DNA from: Sinohyriopsis cumingii
Lineage: Eukaryota; Mollusca; Bivalvia; Unionida; Unionidae
DNA: 64,000 nucleotides
Direction: 5' to 3'
Assembly: GCA_028554795.2 (NCBI GenBank)
Contig: CM068831.1
Location: 29,850,659-29,914,658 of the forward strand
Below are positions 45,246 through 56,554 of the stretch, in pieces. A program made the translations under genes and the position numbers. Under the pieces are notes generated by a model. That model did not search any database. It was not told where the DNA came from and saw nothing but the letters and a program-made list of their open reading frames with translations. How positions within the stretch are numbered: position 1 is the first letter of the stretch; each line of letters opens with the position of its first letter.

Positions 45246-45504
45246 CAGTGCCGTCTCAGGCATGGGCACACTGGGCAGTTGCCCAGGGCCTCACGCTTCT
45301 AGGGGCATCATGCTGCCCATATTGTTAATGAATATTGAAAGATCTTTTGACAATTTAATTTGCTTTAAAAGTGCAGTGGGAAGCACGTTTCCCAATTTTA
45401 ACAGATAGTGACATCTAGCGGAATTCCTGTGGGTGGGTAGGGCCGGTAGGGGGCCCAAGTGCATTGCTTTGTCCAGAACCTACAATGTTGTTAAGACGGC
45501 CCAG
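45246..45504. mobile_element. Non-autonomous hAT-like element with perfect 8-bp target duplication
   Basis: The left end is CAGTGCCGTCT and the right end is AGACGGCCCAG, an 11-bp terminal inverted repeat with two mismatches. It is flanked by identical TATGGACG at 45238-45245 and 45505-45512. An 8-bp duplication and CAGTG-type ends are typical of hAT transposons. No transposase is encoded in 259 bp. The perfect flanks suggest a comparatively recent insertion. Confidence 0.85.
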
Positions 45505-45512
45505 TATGGACG

Positions 45513-47559
45513 CGGAAAAGGAGGAGTCCAAGAGCGTCAGCGAACACTTTCTGAAACGTCATTCATGACCTATCGATCAAATTATCCCCTTTTATCTAAG
45601 TCGGTATCCTGCACCAGTGATGCGTATATCTTGCTTCTTGATGTCTCCTCTGATGTTGTCTCCGCCTCTCCTCCCACTCTTTTATGATGTATTCACGCAA
45701 AACCTCTTGAAACAGTTCTGTTCAAGTTTAAAAAACATAGCGTTATTCCGTTCAGATGGGTTCTCAATACAGTTCTGCCTGAAACGATATAAAATGGACA
45801 TAGACATCATTCAATTTCGCAAGCTTCAAAGTCATTTTAGTTTTTAACGAGTCAACAATGGGTGACCAGACTGAATAACTGACTGATTTAGATTATAGAC
45901 GTTTAGCTGCCATCCGTCAATGCTCGTTTCTAACTCGAATGAGTGAAAAGTTTGCCATTCAGGGATTATGTGTTTGCACTGCGCGCTACTTAATTACTCA
46001 CAGAATGGGTAGCGAGTAACTATTCAACGCATAACTGCATGCAACGCATTCTACTTGGAGATCTGGGCGTGAGAAAGGTGAAATCTGGCCGAAATCCCCA
46101 TACGTCATCGGACCTTCTCTGAAACGTATTAGATGTATTATCAAATTCTGCCCGTTTATCTAATTTCATGCTGTTCGCGGCACTTAACTGTGTGTAAGCC
46201 ACATGTTGTAATTAGGATCACGCTAAACCAGTTAAGAATGTTCCTATTTGTTATTTTACAATTTTTTTTAACCTAGTGTACATACATCTTGCGAAATAAA
46301 CATACTCAAAATGCAAGGACTTTGTGACCAATTATATTTTGGTGAACATAACTAAACACAAATGGAATGTTTTTCTGGAAGGGTGGGAAAGTGGATCCTA
46401 TTAGTGGATTATAAGAGATTTTTTATTGAAATAGGTTTTTAAGCCAAAACTCAAACCCCTGGACAATCCTCTGTTTTAGCCCGTACAAGGGCTGAAGTAA
46501 TCCCTTTCTGGGCGGTCGGGCGGCTCGAATTTCCACCTGTTTTGGCCTCGGTTCGATTATTGAGTTCAGTTATCGTGTAGTCACTCATCGGAGGCCAGAG
46601 CACGATGCGTTTCTTTGGAACTTTGTTACCTCTATTATATGAACTAATATCAGCACGGACAGGTGGTTTGGGCAACTTCTATTTCTCTTTGCTAGTTTTC
46701 AAATGTTTTCTGCTGTTCTTTATGGTGCTGTGTTACAGGCTTCAGGATATCTGGCCGACACACGCCAGTTTAGTTTTTGCTGTTAATAAGAGGTCCTATA
46801 TGTGGCACCCAGCCTTGTCGCTGTTACCCACTACGTCACCAATTCCCAGGTCAAGTGTTTGTTCTAGAAGGTGCTAGTTCGCTACTTGCATACATAGTAC
46901 TTGTTTACTTAGAGTAACATATGCTGCCCGACTCGTCCCCGACTGTGGTTTTGACGTTGAGAGGAGTTCGGAGAATTTTACACACTGCCGCTTATTGTGT
47001 TCTGTCCACCTGTTTTCCTGGGTTTTGGACTGCCGCCTTTGGTCTTGGTACTGCACGTGGTGGTTGTAATTTATTCTATTCAGATTTAATGTCGGGGTCC
47101 CTCTTGACATACTTACTTCTTTGTTCCCTCCTCAATCTTCTCTACCATCCTTCCCCGTCCTCTCCACTATGTCGATGAATTTAGTAGGGGAAGTAATGGA
47201 ATCTTCTTCCTAACTTCCACATTCTTAGCTGGAGGCAGGATTGGTGGTTGGCTGATTGTGCAGATTGTGCTGTTTCTTCATCTTGGGTACATTTGCTCTG
47301 AACACTGAACTGCTGGGTCTGCGTTCGTCGCTCCCTCTGTGCTTGTGATCTTACTCTCCATGGTCACTGTGGACTTCTGATTTGGTTAATATTCGTTTAC
47401 CATATTAAGAGAAGAGTCTGGTTTCTTAAACTCCATCCTACGTTTATTATCAGGCCGAGGCCTTTCAATGCACTCCGTGCTTTTGCTGGAATCATTTATG
47501 TCCTTAGTCATATTACTCGTGTTTACTCTGTTATCGCGCTGCGGTCTGAATGTATCTAA
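45513..47559. other. GC-richer stretch with broken, unrecognised minus-strand frames
   Basis: From about 46.45 to 47.6 kb base composition is less AT-rich than the surroundings. Several minus frames (46451-46675, 46874-47110, 47386-47613) are hydrophilic and basic, with KVPKKRIVLWPPMSDY as a distinctive piece. They look like one decayed coding region, perhaps a retroelement gag, but no motif settles it. Between 45513 and 46450 nothing was recognised. Confidence 0.35.
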
Positions 47560-47612
47560 ACAGTCTCTCTGTCTTTCTCTCTGTCTTTCTGTCTCTGTTT
47601 CTCTCTCTATCA
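47560..47612. repeat. (CTGT/CTCT)n low-complexity run
   Basis: Imperfect pyrimidine-rich repeat. The minus frame reads as ERETERQRERQ and is an artefact. Confidence 0.85.
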
Positions 47613-49085
47613 TGGATTATAGTCGTATATGGCAAGTTCTTAACTGATCGTATTGTGGGAGAAAGAGCCACCACACGTACTCAATATTCAAAACATTTAG
47701 CCAAGATGAGGCTTGCACATAATGGTTTAGAACTTTAAATAAATTATGGAGAAGCTTTCATAATCTAGAACTGTAAACAAAATTTGCATATATCTCAATA
47801 GACCAGCTAATGAAAGTAGCTTCTCAAATTCATCTCAGTACTGGTTATGCATTTATGTCACAAACACATATACCCCACCCAACATTTTGCCTCAAAAAGA
47901 GTCTTCTCTGCAAGGTTTCCAACTTATTGCAATATTGCTACAATATAACTTTGATTGACGTCATAAGAGGTGATCTAACATGAGTGTTGTTTATAAAGGA
48001 TCAAAAATCAAGCTTGCTGAACAATTCCTATCCATCTAGTAACCACTTAAAATCATATTCCGTTAAATGACTTTAAACGTTCTTACTTTGGTATCTCACT
48101 TATAATCCATAACTGTTTGAATGAATGGGGTGGCGATGGCATCTTAAATTCAATGTATCTGTTCTATGTAGAAAAAACCTCCTTTATGTTTGACTTAGTC
48201 CAGATCATGTTAATCTATTTTCTGATATATATGCAAACTAGATATTTAAGGTCAAATTTCAAATGTTAAGCTTCCATAAAGACATAATATAAATTTATAT
48301 TTACTCCAATAAAGATTAATTCTCAACTAAAGCCTCTATAAACACATTTGTAAAATGTGATATTACTAGTTTTTATTTAGAACTCTGATATTGTTCAAGG
48401 TAAAAAGTAAGCTAACAGTGTTTGGAGTATGTGAAGATGTCTTAAAATATGCAACTCCATGTGAATTCAAATTCCAAATGTATTCAGAAATTATAAATAC
48501 TGCATGGTACTGATTCCAGTAATTTTATGATCCACTAACAATACCAACTGGTTATATTAAAAACAGCGGTGTAACTCAAGATGTAATTAGTATTGTAACA
48601 GATGTTACGCTCTCACATTACTTGATCTTCGCCATTCAACGCCCACCAGAAGACTTGTAATCTATCTGCCTTTCAACCAGATCACTCACACAACCAAGAT
48701 CAATATCTCAATAGCCTGTCACTCATAATTATACATACTTCATTAAAACCAACTAAATTACTCAAGCGTCTCTTTGATGTAAATTCATAGTTCATAGTCA
48801 GACACAATGATTAATGGTCTGGACAAGTGAATAGATTATCCCCTACTAGGAACCCCAAAAAACCGCATTCAAAGAGGTGTTAATTACACAATGACCTCTC
48901 AGCTCTGGGGTCAGGCACACTCTGGAATAAGAGTAAACAGTAAAAAACAATATAACCAATTATGTCCAACATTATAACAATAAAATATAAACATACATTT
49001 TTAGGTTTAAACGTCGAACATTTCCCCTCTTCGGCAATACAGATCCTTATCGACATCTCCAATTCCTAGCCTTGTCTCTCACGCT
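47613..49085. other. Non-coding AT-rich DNA
   Basis: No gene or repeat was recognised. Confidence 0.5.
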
Positions 49086-49209
49086 TGTTGTTGTTGTTGT
49101 TGGGGCTTAGCGCCATTTTTCAGCACAAGATTAGCTATACATGGCGGCCAGTATTAATGGTGGAGGAAGAACCCGGGAAGACCCCGGAAAGAAAAACCGA
49201 CTCACCAGA
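49086..49209 (-). mobile_element. SINE, 5'-truncated copy
   Basis: The minus strand gives the 3' half of the 42976-43223 SINE: the ccattaatactggccgccat segment, the cttgtgctgaaaaatggcgc tail and a (CAA)n end. The tRNA-like head is missing, consistent with 5' truncation during target-primed insertion. Confidence 0.85.
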
Positions 49210-49679
49210 AGTCACACTTGTAAATATAAAATATCTGAGTTATTGAACCACACCAATGATTTTTCGTTCACCTGGCTAAGGAAACAATATAGTATGATGT
49301 TTTGTCGTGATACATCAATTGTCAATAACTCCTAATTTTAACGTTTTAAGAGATCGTTAGACCAGTTTCAACCAGATATGGCTCAATATATTACAGAATA
49401 TAACAGAACAAAACTTTTAATAATGAAATTAAATCTTGGGCCATACATAAGTGAGGTATCAGAATACCAAAACTGCTACTACCTTGTAAAGTGATGTCAA
49501 TAACATATGGAAATAGCCATCAGCTTGCATGTAAATGGATTCCCTTAGACCTGCACACCTACACATTGTTTACAGTTTTTACAGGATCGCTTCGCTCCCA
49601 TGAGCCATACCTTGAATATTTTCATTGCATCGTGAAGGAAGGCCGCACTTCTTTTCAGAATCATCATGATTTGGATTCA

Positions 49680-50195
49680 GGCAAAAATTATAATCATAGT
49701 TGACTCTGAACATTGCAGCACACTCCAAAACTAAATATGCAGTCCGTTAGGTCAAACAGTTGTGAATTTGAATGTTTTAGGCAAACAAGAACACGAGTAG
49801 CTGAAGGTCAAATCAGAATTATACAGCAACCATAAACTTACATGTGAGAGGCTGATGAAGGTCATGTCATTTTATATAGACGCCATATATTCAACAATGT
49901 GTACCAAAGGGTCAACAGTTTTTATAGGGTCAGAAGTGGTGATGGGGTCAAATGTGAATGATAATGGAAACGGTTATAAGTTTTTGTTTTCAACAACATA
50001 GACACAGACAAACAACCAACCACATACACAAAACATAGACAAGCACATATGGCAATGGTTGGGTAGTATCTTTCTTTTGAAGAAACCTGAGTGACATTTT
50101 AAAGGGCCGTTTGGTTTCTACTTCTTCCTTTGCCAACATTTCTTTCACCATTGCTTCCATGATGTCTTCTTGGAGACAACAGGTACTTTAGTCTA
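49680..50195 (-). repeat. Dispersed repeat B, copy 2
   Basis: Direct-orientation partner of 43555-44080. Its minus frame reads DIMEAMVKEMLAKEEVETKR, keeping the same frame as copy 1 with an extra in-frame segment. Confidence 0.7.
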
Positions 50196-50244
50196 CTCAA
50201 CAGGGAAAGCAGCAGAGGAGGTGAACGTACCTTTTGCTTGAACG

Positions 50245-50375
50245 TCTTTTTGAAAAAATAAAGCTTCCCATGAAAATGAACAATATAATCGTAATAACGT
50301 CAAAACGAAGCCTCTAACTTACCGAGACTTTCTCTAACTGGGTTAGTTTATTTTGTTACTTTATCTTTGTCGTTC
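50245..50375. repeat. Spacer repeat C, copy 2 (inverted)
   Basis: Reverse complement of 44517-44640. It lies about 240 bp from the first gene of the Maverick-like element. From 50376 to 50618 no other feature was seen. Confidence 0.75.
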
Positions 50376-50618
50376 GTGTTTTTCTAAATTTGTATGTGCG
50401 TTTTGTTTGCCAGCCAAACGATTCACTGAGGTCGCACCTCCACTGCTGCTATAAACGTAGGAGTAAATTAAATCAATCTCTCAACCAAATATTTTTTCAA
50501 TACCAATACGATATCGCGATCGAGGATTATTTAAATTTATTGTTATAAATCAGTATGGAGTAGATTGTGCTGTTGAAAAGAAATTTTTGAATCTAATCAT
50601 GTCCGTATCCCGACTACA

Positions 50619-51230
50619 CTAAGTCTGATGAATATTTCGCACAGTATGTGTATCGACTGCATTAAACACAACTAAAATATTATAATAATCTCTGATGACT
50701 TTAGGCATTTGTGTACATTGCTGAGTAACATAAATCACATCAGTATTTTTATGTCTGCCGCTAGAAAAAATTTTAGCTGGATTTGATTTTTTCTCCAGCA
50801 TTAAATCGGCATATATTAATAAATTATTAATAAATATATCGAGGTCATCTACAGATGGGGCTTCATCAATATCGGTGATAAAATTAATAACATCAATACC
50901 ATCGTCGTCCAACAAGTTTGCATTTTCATTAAAATCTTTAAGTATCTCTTAACATCTCTGATCATCAAATGACGGAGCCACTAAATATAACTTATCCCAT
51001 TTAAGCCATCTCATTATCAAATTAAGTAATAATTGTGTTTTACCCGATCCGGATGGACCTATTATTATCATTCTTATGGAATTCGGTAATGCTGAAGTAT
51101 GTTTAACTGTCTCTTGTTTTTGTGTCGCTGAGAAATCAATGACATCCATATTATATACATATAATAAATAATATGGATCTATATTGCGTTCGATGCAGAG
51201 CATCCAGCCCCACAAGTGGATTAGCAACAA
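50619..51230 (-). pseudogene. FtsK/A32-like genome-packaging ATPase
   Basis: It would pump element DNA into a preformed capsid. The N-terminal frame carries Walker A as IIGPSGSGKTQLLLNLI (about 51020-51070). After a single in-frame TAA at 50949-50951 the same frame continues with NNLLIYADLMLEK, where Walker B is expected, then FSSGRHKNTDVIYVTQQ (about 50690-50770), the conserved region seen in Maverick ATPases. In the Walker B strand an Ala precedes the Asp where two acidic residues are usual, so catalysis may be lost. The frame opens just before the divergent PLA2-like gene at 51280, which suggests a shared promoter region. Confidence 0.85.
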
Positions 51231-51279
51231 TAATAACTAAAATATATAAAGCGTGCACTTACAAGTAAATGTGTAAAAT

Positions 51280-51591
51280 ATGGTACAAATAAATATAAAT
51301 TTATCTCCAAACATAGTGTCCCGTGGTGATATCGCTACTTCATTAGGTAAATTACCAGGAACTCTATGGGTTAAATACCCAGGAGAAATGAATCTTCCAG
51401 GATATAGTTATTGTGGTCCTGGAACCCGACTTGTAATCCAACTTGACGAGCGAGATCAACCAAGAGAGTATCCAATACATGCAATTGCTCAAGCATGTCA
51501 TGATGTAGCTTATAAAAGTAAAGATCTGCAACAACGACATATTGCAGATTTGACGGTGATTCATAAATTCCATAAAAAATTTGGCTGGTAA
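51280..51591 (+). CDS. Phospholipase A2-like protein of the element
   Basis: This intact frame of 103 codons has the calcium-loop pattern LPGYSYCGPGT (residues about 40-50) and the catalytic CHDVAY motif (about 73-78), with ARDL-like spacing to a following KDLQQRH helix. These match the short PLA2 domain known from parvovirus capsid proteins and from some Maverick-like elements, where it helps particles leave endosomes. The ATG at 51280 gives a complete domain. It is divergently placed from the ATPase and just upstream of the integrase. It is one of the few unbroken genes, so it could be younger, selected, or just lucky. Confidence 0.75.
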   Translation: MVQININLSPNIVSRGDIATSLGKLPGTLWVKYPGEMNLPGYSYCGPGTRLVIQLDERDQPREYPIHAIAQACHDVAYKSKDLQQRHIADLTVIHKFHKKFGW

Positions 51592-51650
51592 GATCTGCGA
51601 TGTAAGGTAAATTATTTTTCGGAGCCGGTAATTAATCAACCGATTATTAT

Positions 51651-52590
51651 AAAATAACGGAATCGATTTATTATAGTCTAAGAGGATGTTGGAAAGGTAG
51701 ATCAGCAGTTATTAAACTCGCTGATGCAGCAAATGGTATACGTTCTGTTGCTGCAAAATAGTTAGCGCAACAGGCAATATGGCAAATTTATTTACCACCA
51801 CAAACAATTCAGTATGCACATTTTGATGTCAGCACTCCTAATGAAGTTCATCAAGCAGATATTTTATTTTTACCACATGATACAATTAGAAGACGTCAAT
51901 CTAATACATACAAATATGCGTCAACTGTCGTTGATGTTGCCATCAGATATTAGGAAGCAGGACTACTATCAGCTAAAACAGCAACTGAAGTTTCTTCTGC
52001 TTTTGGACGAATGCATCAACGAGGACCAATGCGATGGCCACAACTATTACATGTTGATCCTGGCAAGGAATTTCTCGGCACGGTATCATCTCTGATGAAA
52101 AGACTTAACGTCAAAATTAGACGAGGACGTACCGCAATTCATCGTGATGAGGCAATTGTTGAACGATTTAATCGAACACATGCTGAGCGGTTATTTGGAT
52201 ATCAATATGCAAAGGAAATAATTCAGACAGATGTGAGATCCCGCGAATATGTTGCAAGATTACCAAGTATGATAAATGCGTTAAATAATGAAATTACTCT
52301 AACAGCTGCCATGAAACCTATTCATGTGATTATAAAAAACGCATACCAATACAACGACATGAATTTTCAAAACAACCTGTTTTAGGTTATGTGACTCTCA
52401 GTTATTGATTTGAACCCGGTGAACTTGTAGCGGTAAAAATAGAGCGAATGATCCTATTTGGAGTATTACACACATACAATTTCAAGCGTGGTAAAATCCA
52501 CGGGTAGACCTGCAATCTACAGATTAGATTAAACTGCTAATCAACGTGGATTTGTACGCGAGCATTTACAAGTAATTCCTGAAGATACAT
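51651..52590 (+). pseudogene. Retroviral-type DDE integrase of the element
   Basis: A single frame runs from about 51651 to 52385 with two in-frame TAG codons (51759-51761 and 51951-51953). Catalytic landmarks are HQAD (about 51850), VDPGKEF (about 52055-52075) and HRDEAIVERFNRT with the catalytic Glu (about 52140-52175). RLPSMINALNNEIT follows (about 52257-52300). After the stop at 52383-52385, broken frames to about 52590 show RGFVREHLQVIPED, the C-terminal end seen in Maverick integrases, where a chromodomain-like fold often sits. The enzyme would join element ends to host DNA. The stops make this copy inactive unless it is only recently broken. Confidence 0.88.
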
Positions 52591-53787
52591 AATTACCTTC
52601 GCATTCATAATTGTAAACTAGCACCTCAACGTCGATCACATTCAAGACAGGTCAGCATTACATTTTCGCGTTTATGACCAATATTGCTATTAATTCTGTC
52701 TATGGTAAATTTTCTTGGAATATTTTGTGAATATTACCACGACAATACTGTGTTACAGCTCCCACAATGATCATTTTGCTGTTGTTTCAATGTCATGATA
52801 AATTCAGGATCGAGATCAAAGTCGCGTTTATTTATTTTTTGTCACACTGTTTATAACTAATTTGTTTTTAACTATTGTTACGTATATCTGATTTAATTCA
52901 TATTTCTTTTAATTTAATTGTTATCCATATTTTAATTTTTTTTATTCTATTATATGCTATTATAATGTAAATTTATTTACTAGAGATGCTACTTTTTCAT
53001 CAAATAGTTTTACCCTGACTGTTAATTTATAAACACCAGTTGTTTATCTAAATTCTGACCTTGTTTCAAAAATTGTAGCAACCATTGTAAACGATTTCTT
53101 TCTTTGTTTTAAAATGATTGGTTGTTGTCAAGGTCATGATGGGGCTTTGGGTTTAAGATGTAAACAACTTTTTTTATTTTTTATTTCTTACTGAAAATGA
53201 TTGGTTTTTCTAAGGGTCACACTGGGTGGATGTGTTATTTGACACGTATTTCCTTCTAGAAACTTCCAGAAGATGATCACATGACCCTTGTTTAAATTTT
53301 AGACAGTCCATATAACTCAAGTTTTAGAGAATTAATTTTAGTAGAAGTTGGACCGTTAAAGTGTTTTGCTGTATGTTGTGCTGTTTGGAGTTATTTCAAA
53401 TTACTTGGTTTGGAGTTATTTCAAATTACTTGGATCCAAAGGATTAATTCTGTTATTTTTTTCTGGAAAATACGTGTGCTCATGTAATATTGTAGAACAA
53501 GAACATTTTTCTCTAAAAATGTATTCAGCTATCAGATACCGGAGTGATAATTCTTATTTTTTCAAGGAACTGTAGACTTCAACACTACAGATTTCACCAT
53601 ACGTCATCGTCATCCATCTTGGATTCTTCGTCGGGATTCGAACGTGAAATCAGTTGAACATTTTGTTATTAGGACTACTAATATTTTATTCTTGGATAAT
53701 TCTTAGATATTTTTGGATTTGATTCTATAAAACCACAAGTTCATATTTTTTTTTTTTATTTTTACAGAATTTTTCCTGGGAAAAAAA
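52591..53787. other. AT-rich spacer between integrase and helicase
   Basis: It contains homopolymer-rich DNA, an exact 25-bp tandem duplication (53383-53407, 53408-53432), and two related stretches (atgattggttgttgtcaagg, atgattggtttttctaaggg) near 53.1-53.2 kb. The segment 53240-53740 could be a separate insertion such as an LTR, but no partner was found. No gene is supported. Confidence 0.5.
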
Positions 53788-54880
53788 TTATTGCATTTTT
53801 AAAAGCTGGTTGTTTTCACTCGTTATTGTGTTACTGTTTGCTTCAAGCCTAAGCAAGTGAAATAAGACCGTATCATCGCCATTGCCAGCAATAGTTTCCT
53901 GAATTTGATTATCATTTTCTATAAAGTCTATGACAATCCAACGCAGCTGAGATATTCTTCTGACTCGAGACACTGCGAGATAAACTAAATTTGACCATTC
54001 GATACGATCATCTACAATCCAGACACTTGTATCAGAGATGGTTAATCCTTGTGAAGAATGAATTATCATTGCGTGTCCTAGCGTCCATAGAGTTTTATCC
54101 ATATATAACGCGCTCTCAACAACACTGACATGAACTAAAACAATATCATTTAATACAAGATTTTGTTTCTCTGACGGTCCTGGTATATTAACGTCTATAT
54201 GCTGTCGTCGCGTATCTGCTGGTCGATAACACAATGGTACGGGTAGACTTGAAAAGTTTTCTTTATGTAACATAAATTATTGTTGTTGAAGTGTATCACG
54301 AACTATCTTTCTACTTGTAACTATCAAAATCATTTGGTCTCCATAAAATCCAAAAATTATTAATAGGAGTTTCTGAAATTATTTAAAGCATTATTTCACA
54401 TTGAATTTTATTCGGTTGTTCTCTGATTAATTGTTTAAGCTTTCTTAATTCTGGATCAAGTGCTCTATGATCATCAGTTATTTCATCATTATAATCTACA
54501 AAATTCTTTAACCATTCGTGTGGAGACAATCTAACAAAAGGTTGTGGTTGACCATGGTCGCCACACATTATTACAGCAGTAGTGTTTGTCAATAACCAAT
54601 CAAGAAATTTTTTAACGTGTCTAATGGAATAGTGCATATTTCATCCCAAACAATAATTCTTGGAATATATTTCTCTCCCATTCGTTAAGGAGTCCATTTG
54701 TCTCCCTTCCATCGAAAAAAATATGATTTAATATTTCTTTCGCTCATTTCGTTTGGGAATCTGTGTGTAGGTGTTAATACAACTATTTCTGAACAACTGT
54801 TCAAGAATAATTCGATTACACGAGTTGTTTTACCACAACCCTAGGCCCATTAAGATAAACTGCTTTATGTCTAGCTACAG
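53788..54880 (-). pseudogene. SF1 helicase, Pif1/RecD-like
   Basis: Motifs in order on the minus strand are: a P-loop near 54825-54860 whose frame is shifted by one base inside it, LTPTHRF (about 54760), WDEICTIP as Walker B (about 54640), CGDHGQPQP as motif III (about 54560), HSSQGLTI as motif V (about 54030-54055), and YLAVSRVRR as motif VI (about 53965-53990). These are characteristic of superfamily 1 helicases of the Pif1/RecD branch. At least two frameshifts separate the parts (around 54274-54382 and in the P-loop). It lies directly downstream of the DNA polymerase on the same strand, and the two may once have been one polyprotein. It would unwind DNA during replication. Confidence 0.85.
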
Positions 54881-54989
54881 TATCCAATGGTGCTGATGAC
54901 AATTTTGATATTTGATTTTTTTTTTATAATAAATATCCTTAGTTTCAACGTCGGCTGATTCAGAATAATTAATAATATTTTCTTGCTTT

Positions 54990-56020
54990 ATTCTCCATTC
55001 ACCCTATGCAGCATACGTGCCGATATGTAGCCGTTCTAACAATCCTGTATTATCTTTTATATATATTTATATAATGAATCCGTAGCGACTCTGACAGCAT
55101 ATTAAGAAACTCCATTTATCATCAATAATATGTTTGTGGAAACGTACGTGAGCATTGAAAATCTTAAATGAGTAAACTGCCGTTACTCACCATAAATTTA
55201 AGTCGCAATTGTACCTAATGTAGTATAGTCTGATACATTAACATAACTTCGACTTATAAACGTATTTTTATTCGTTTGATCAGCAGTTATAAAATCTAGT
55301 TCAGGATCATCTCTAATCAATCTTTTGCAATGTCGTTTATGATCATATTATCCTCCTTGGGTGAATTTACCGATTATTTTTCTGCCAAGATCTTTTGCGA
55401 TTTTATTCTCAAAGTCAGTCATATCAGGATTTTCATCATCATAATATTTCTTTTGCTGTGGTAACCAACCTTGCTTTTGCGAACTATATCATATAATTGC
55501 TTTACTTACTATCAACACTGATAGTATTTTTATACCGTGCATATACCATAACAATACTGTAGATGCCCTCGTGTTCTTTCTGAAAAATCTTTGCCAAACC
55601 AGACAAAACAAATCGGATGAAGATTTTCAACAAATTTAAACGACTCGATACAAGCGAATCTAATCAAATCAAGATCTGGTAATGGTCCATTTATCAATAC
55701 TCCGGTCATCTCGTGTATGTGATGTCCAAATCACTCAAAATACTTAGAACACTCTCCCCTTCCAAGAAAACTTTCCGGATAACATTCATCCATATCAAAA
55801 GAAACAGCATCCTTATAATCGTATCTGGTATTCCACAATCCACCGTGTCCGTATTCGACACAACTGCATTGTATTTCTTCAAGAAAGTCCAATCGTGTTG
55901 GTTTCCACCAATATTTCTCTTTTGCAAAATGAGCTGTTAATGAAGGAACTGTAAAACAATTACTCAATTATTGTTCAGCATCGTCATGGGTATATTTTAA
56001 CGCAAGATTTTTCATTTCTT
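54990..56020 (-). pseudogene. Family B DNA polymerase (protein-primed type), fragmentary
   Basis: On the minus strand the palm motif A appears as SFDMDECYPESF (about 55780-55815), then HPICFVWFGKDF (about 55600), GKFTQGG (about 55350-55370), THLRFSML (about 55170), and motif C as RVATDSLY (about 55070-55095), where a classic enzyme has Y-x-D-T-D-S. Frames shift at least three times. The N-terminal exonuclease part is not visible upstream of about 56020, where the opposite-strand HNH gene begins. It is the replicative polymerase of the element. The layout agrees with Maverick polymerases followed by a helicase. Confidence 0.85.
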
Positions 56021-56056
56021 CAAATAATCATTTAAACAAATGATATTAGTATATAA

Positions 56057-56554
56057 ATGGAACAAAAAGAATTTGTGAGACGTCCTATTATCAAGGATTA
56101 CGAGGCATCTCGTGATGGTACTGTCTGAAACTGTCTACGATAAAAACCAGTCGGTTGTGTTAATAAATTTGGTTATCTCAGATTCAATAGAGGCGGGAAG
56201 AACAATTATGTTTGTCATACATTTGTATGCGACTCATTTTACTTGGTAATCAAAGACGGTATTGTGATCGATCATATCGATGTAGAAAAACTCAATAACT
56301 CTTTAGATAATTTACGAGTATTCACACAGAGTGAGAATTGTACATTTGGTATTACTGAAAATTTGAAAACAATTGAAAAAAATGTTGAATCTGTAAATAC
56401 AGAAACCGGTGAAGAAATAATATTTCGTGCAATAAACGCAGGTGGAAAATATCTTGATATTTGCATGCTTTCGGTTCAGAGAGTCGCAGATACTACTACC
56501 AGATCTGTTCTCAATAAGATATATAAGCAAAAGATAACTTTTCATTTTTGTTGA
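56057..56554 (+). pseudogene. HNH endonuclease with NUMOD4-like start
   Basis: From ATG 56057 one frame runs to 56554 with two in-frame stops (TGA 56126-56128, TAA 56141-56143). The start RRPIIKDYEASRDGTV resembles a NUMOD4 module. It is followed by GYLRFNRGGKNNYVCHTFVC and the HNH core IDHIDVEKLNNSLDNLRVF with TQSEN after it (about 56265-56335). Such enzymes are typical of phages and large DNA viruses, often acting as homing endonucleases. It is transcribed away from the polymerase, and the polymerase N-terminus is missing here, so an insertion that displaced it is possible. Both breaks are near the N-terminus. Confidence 0.85.
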
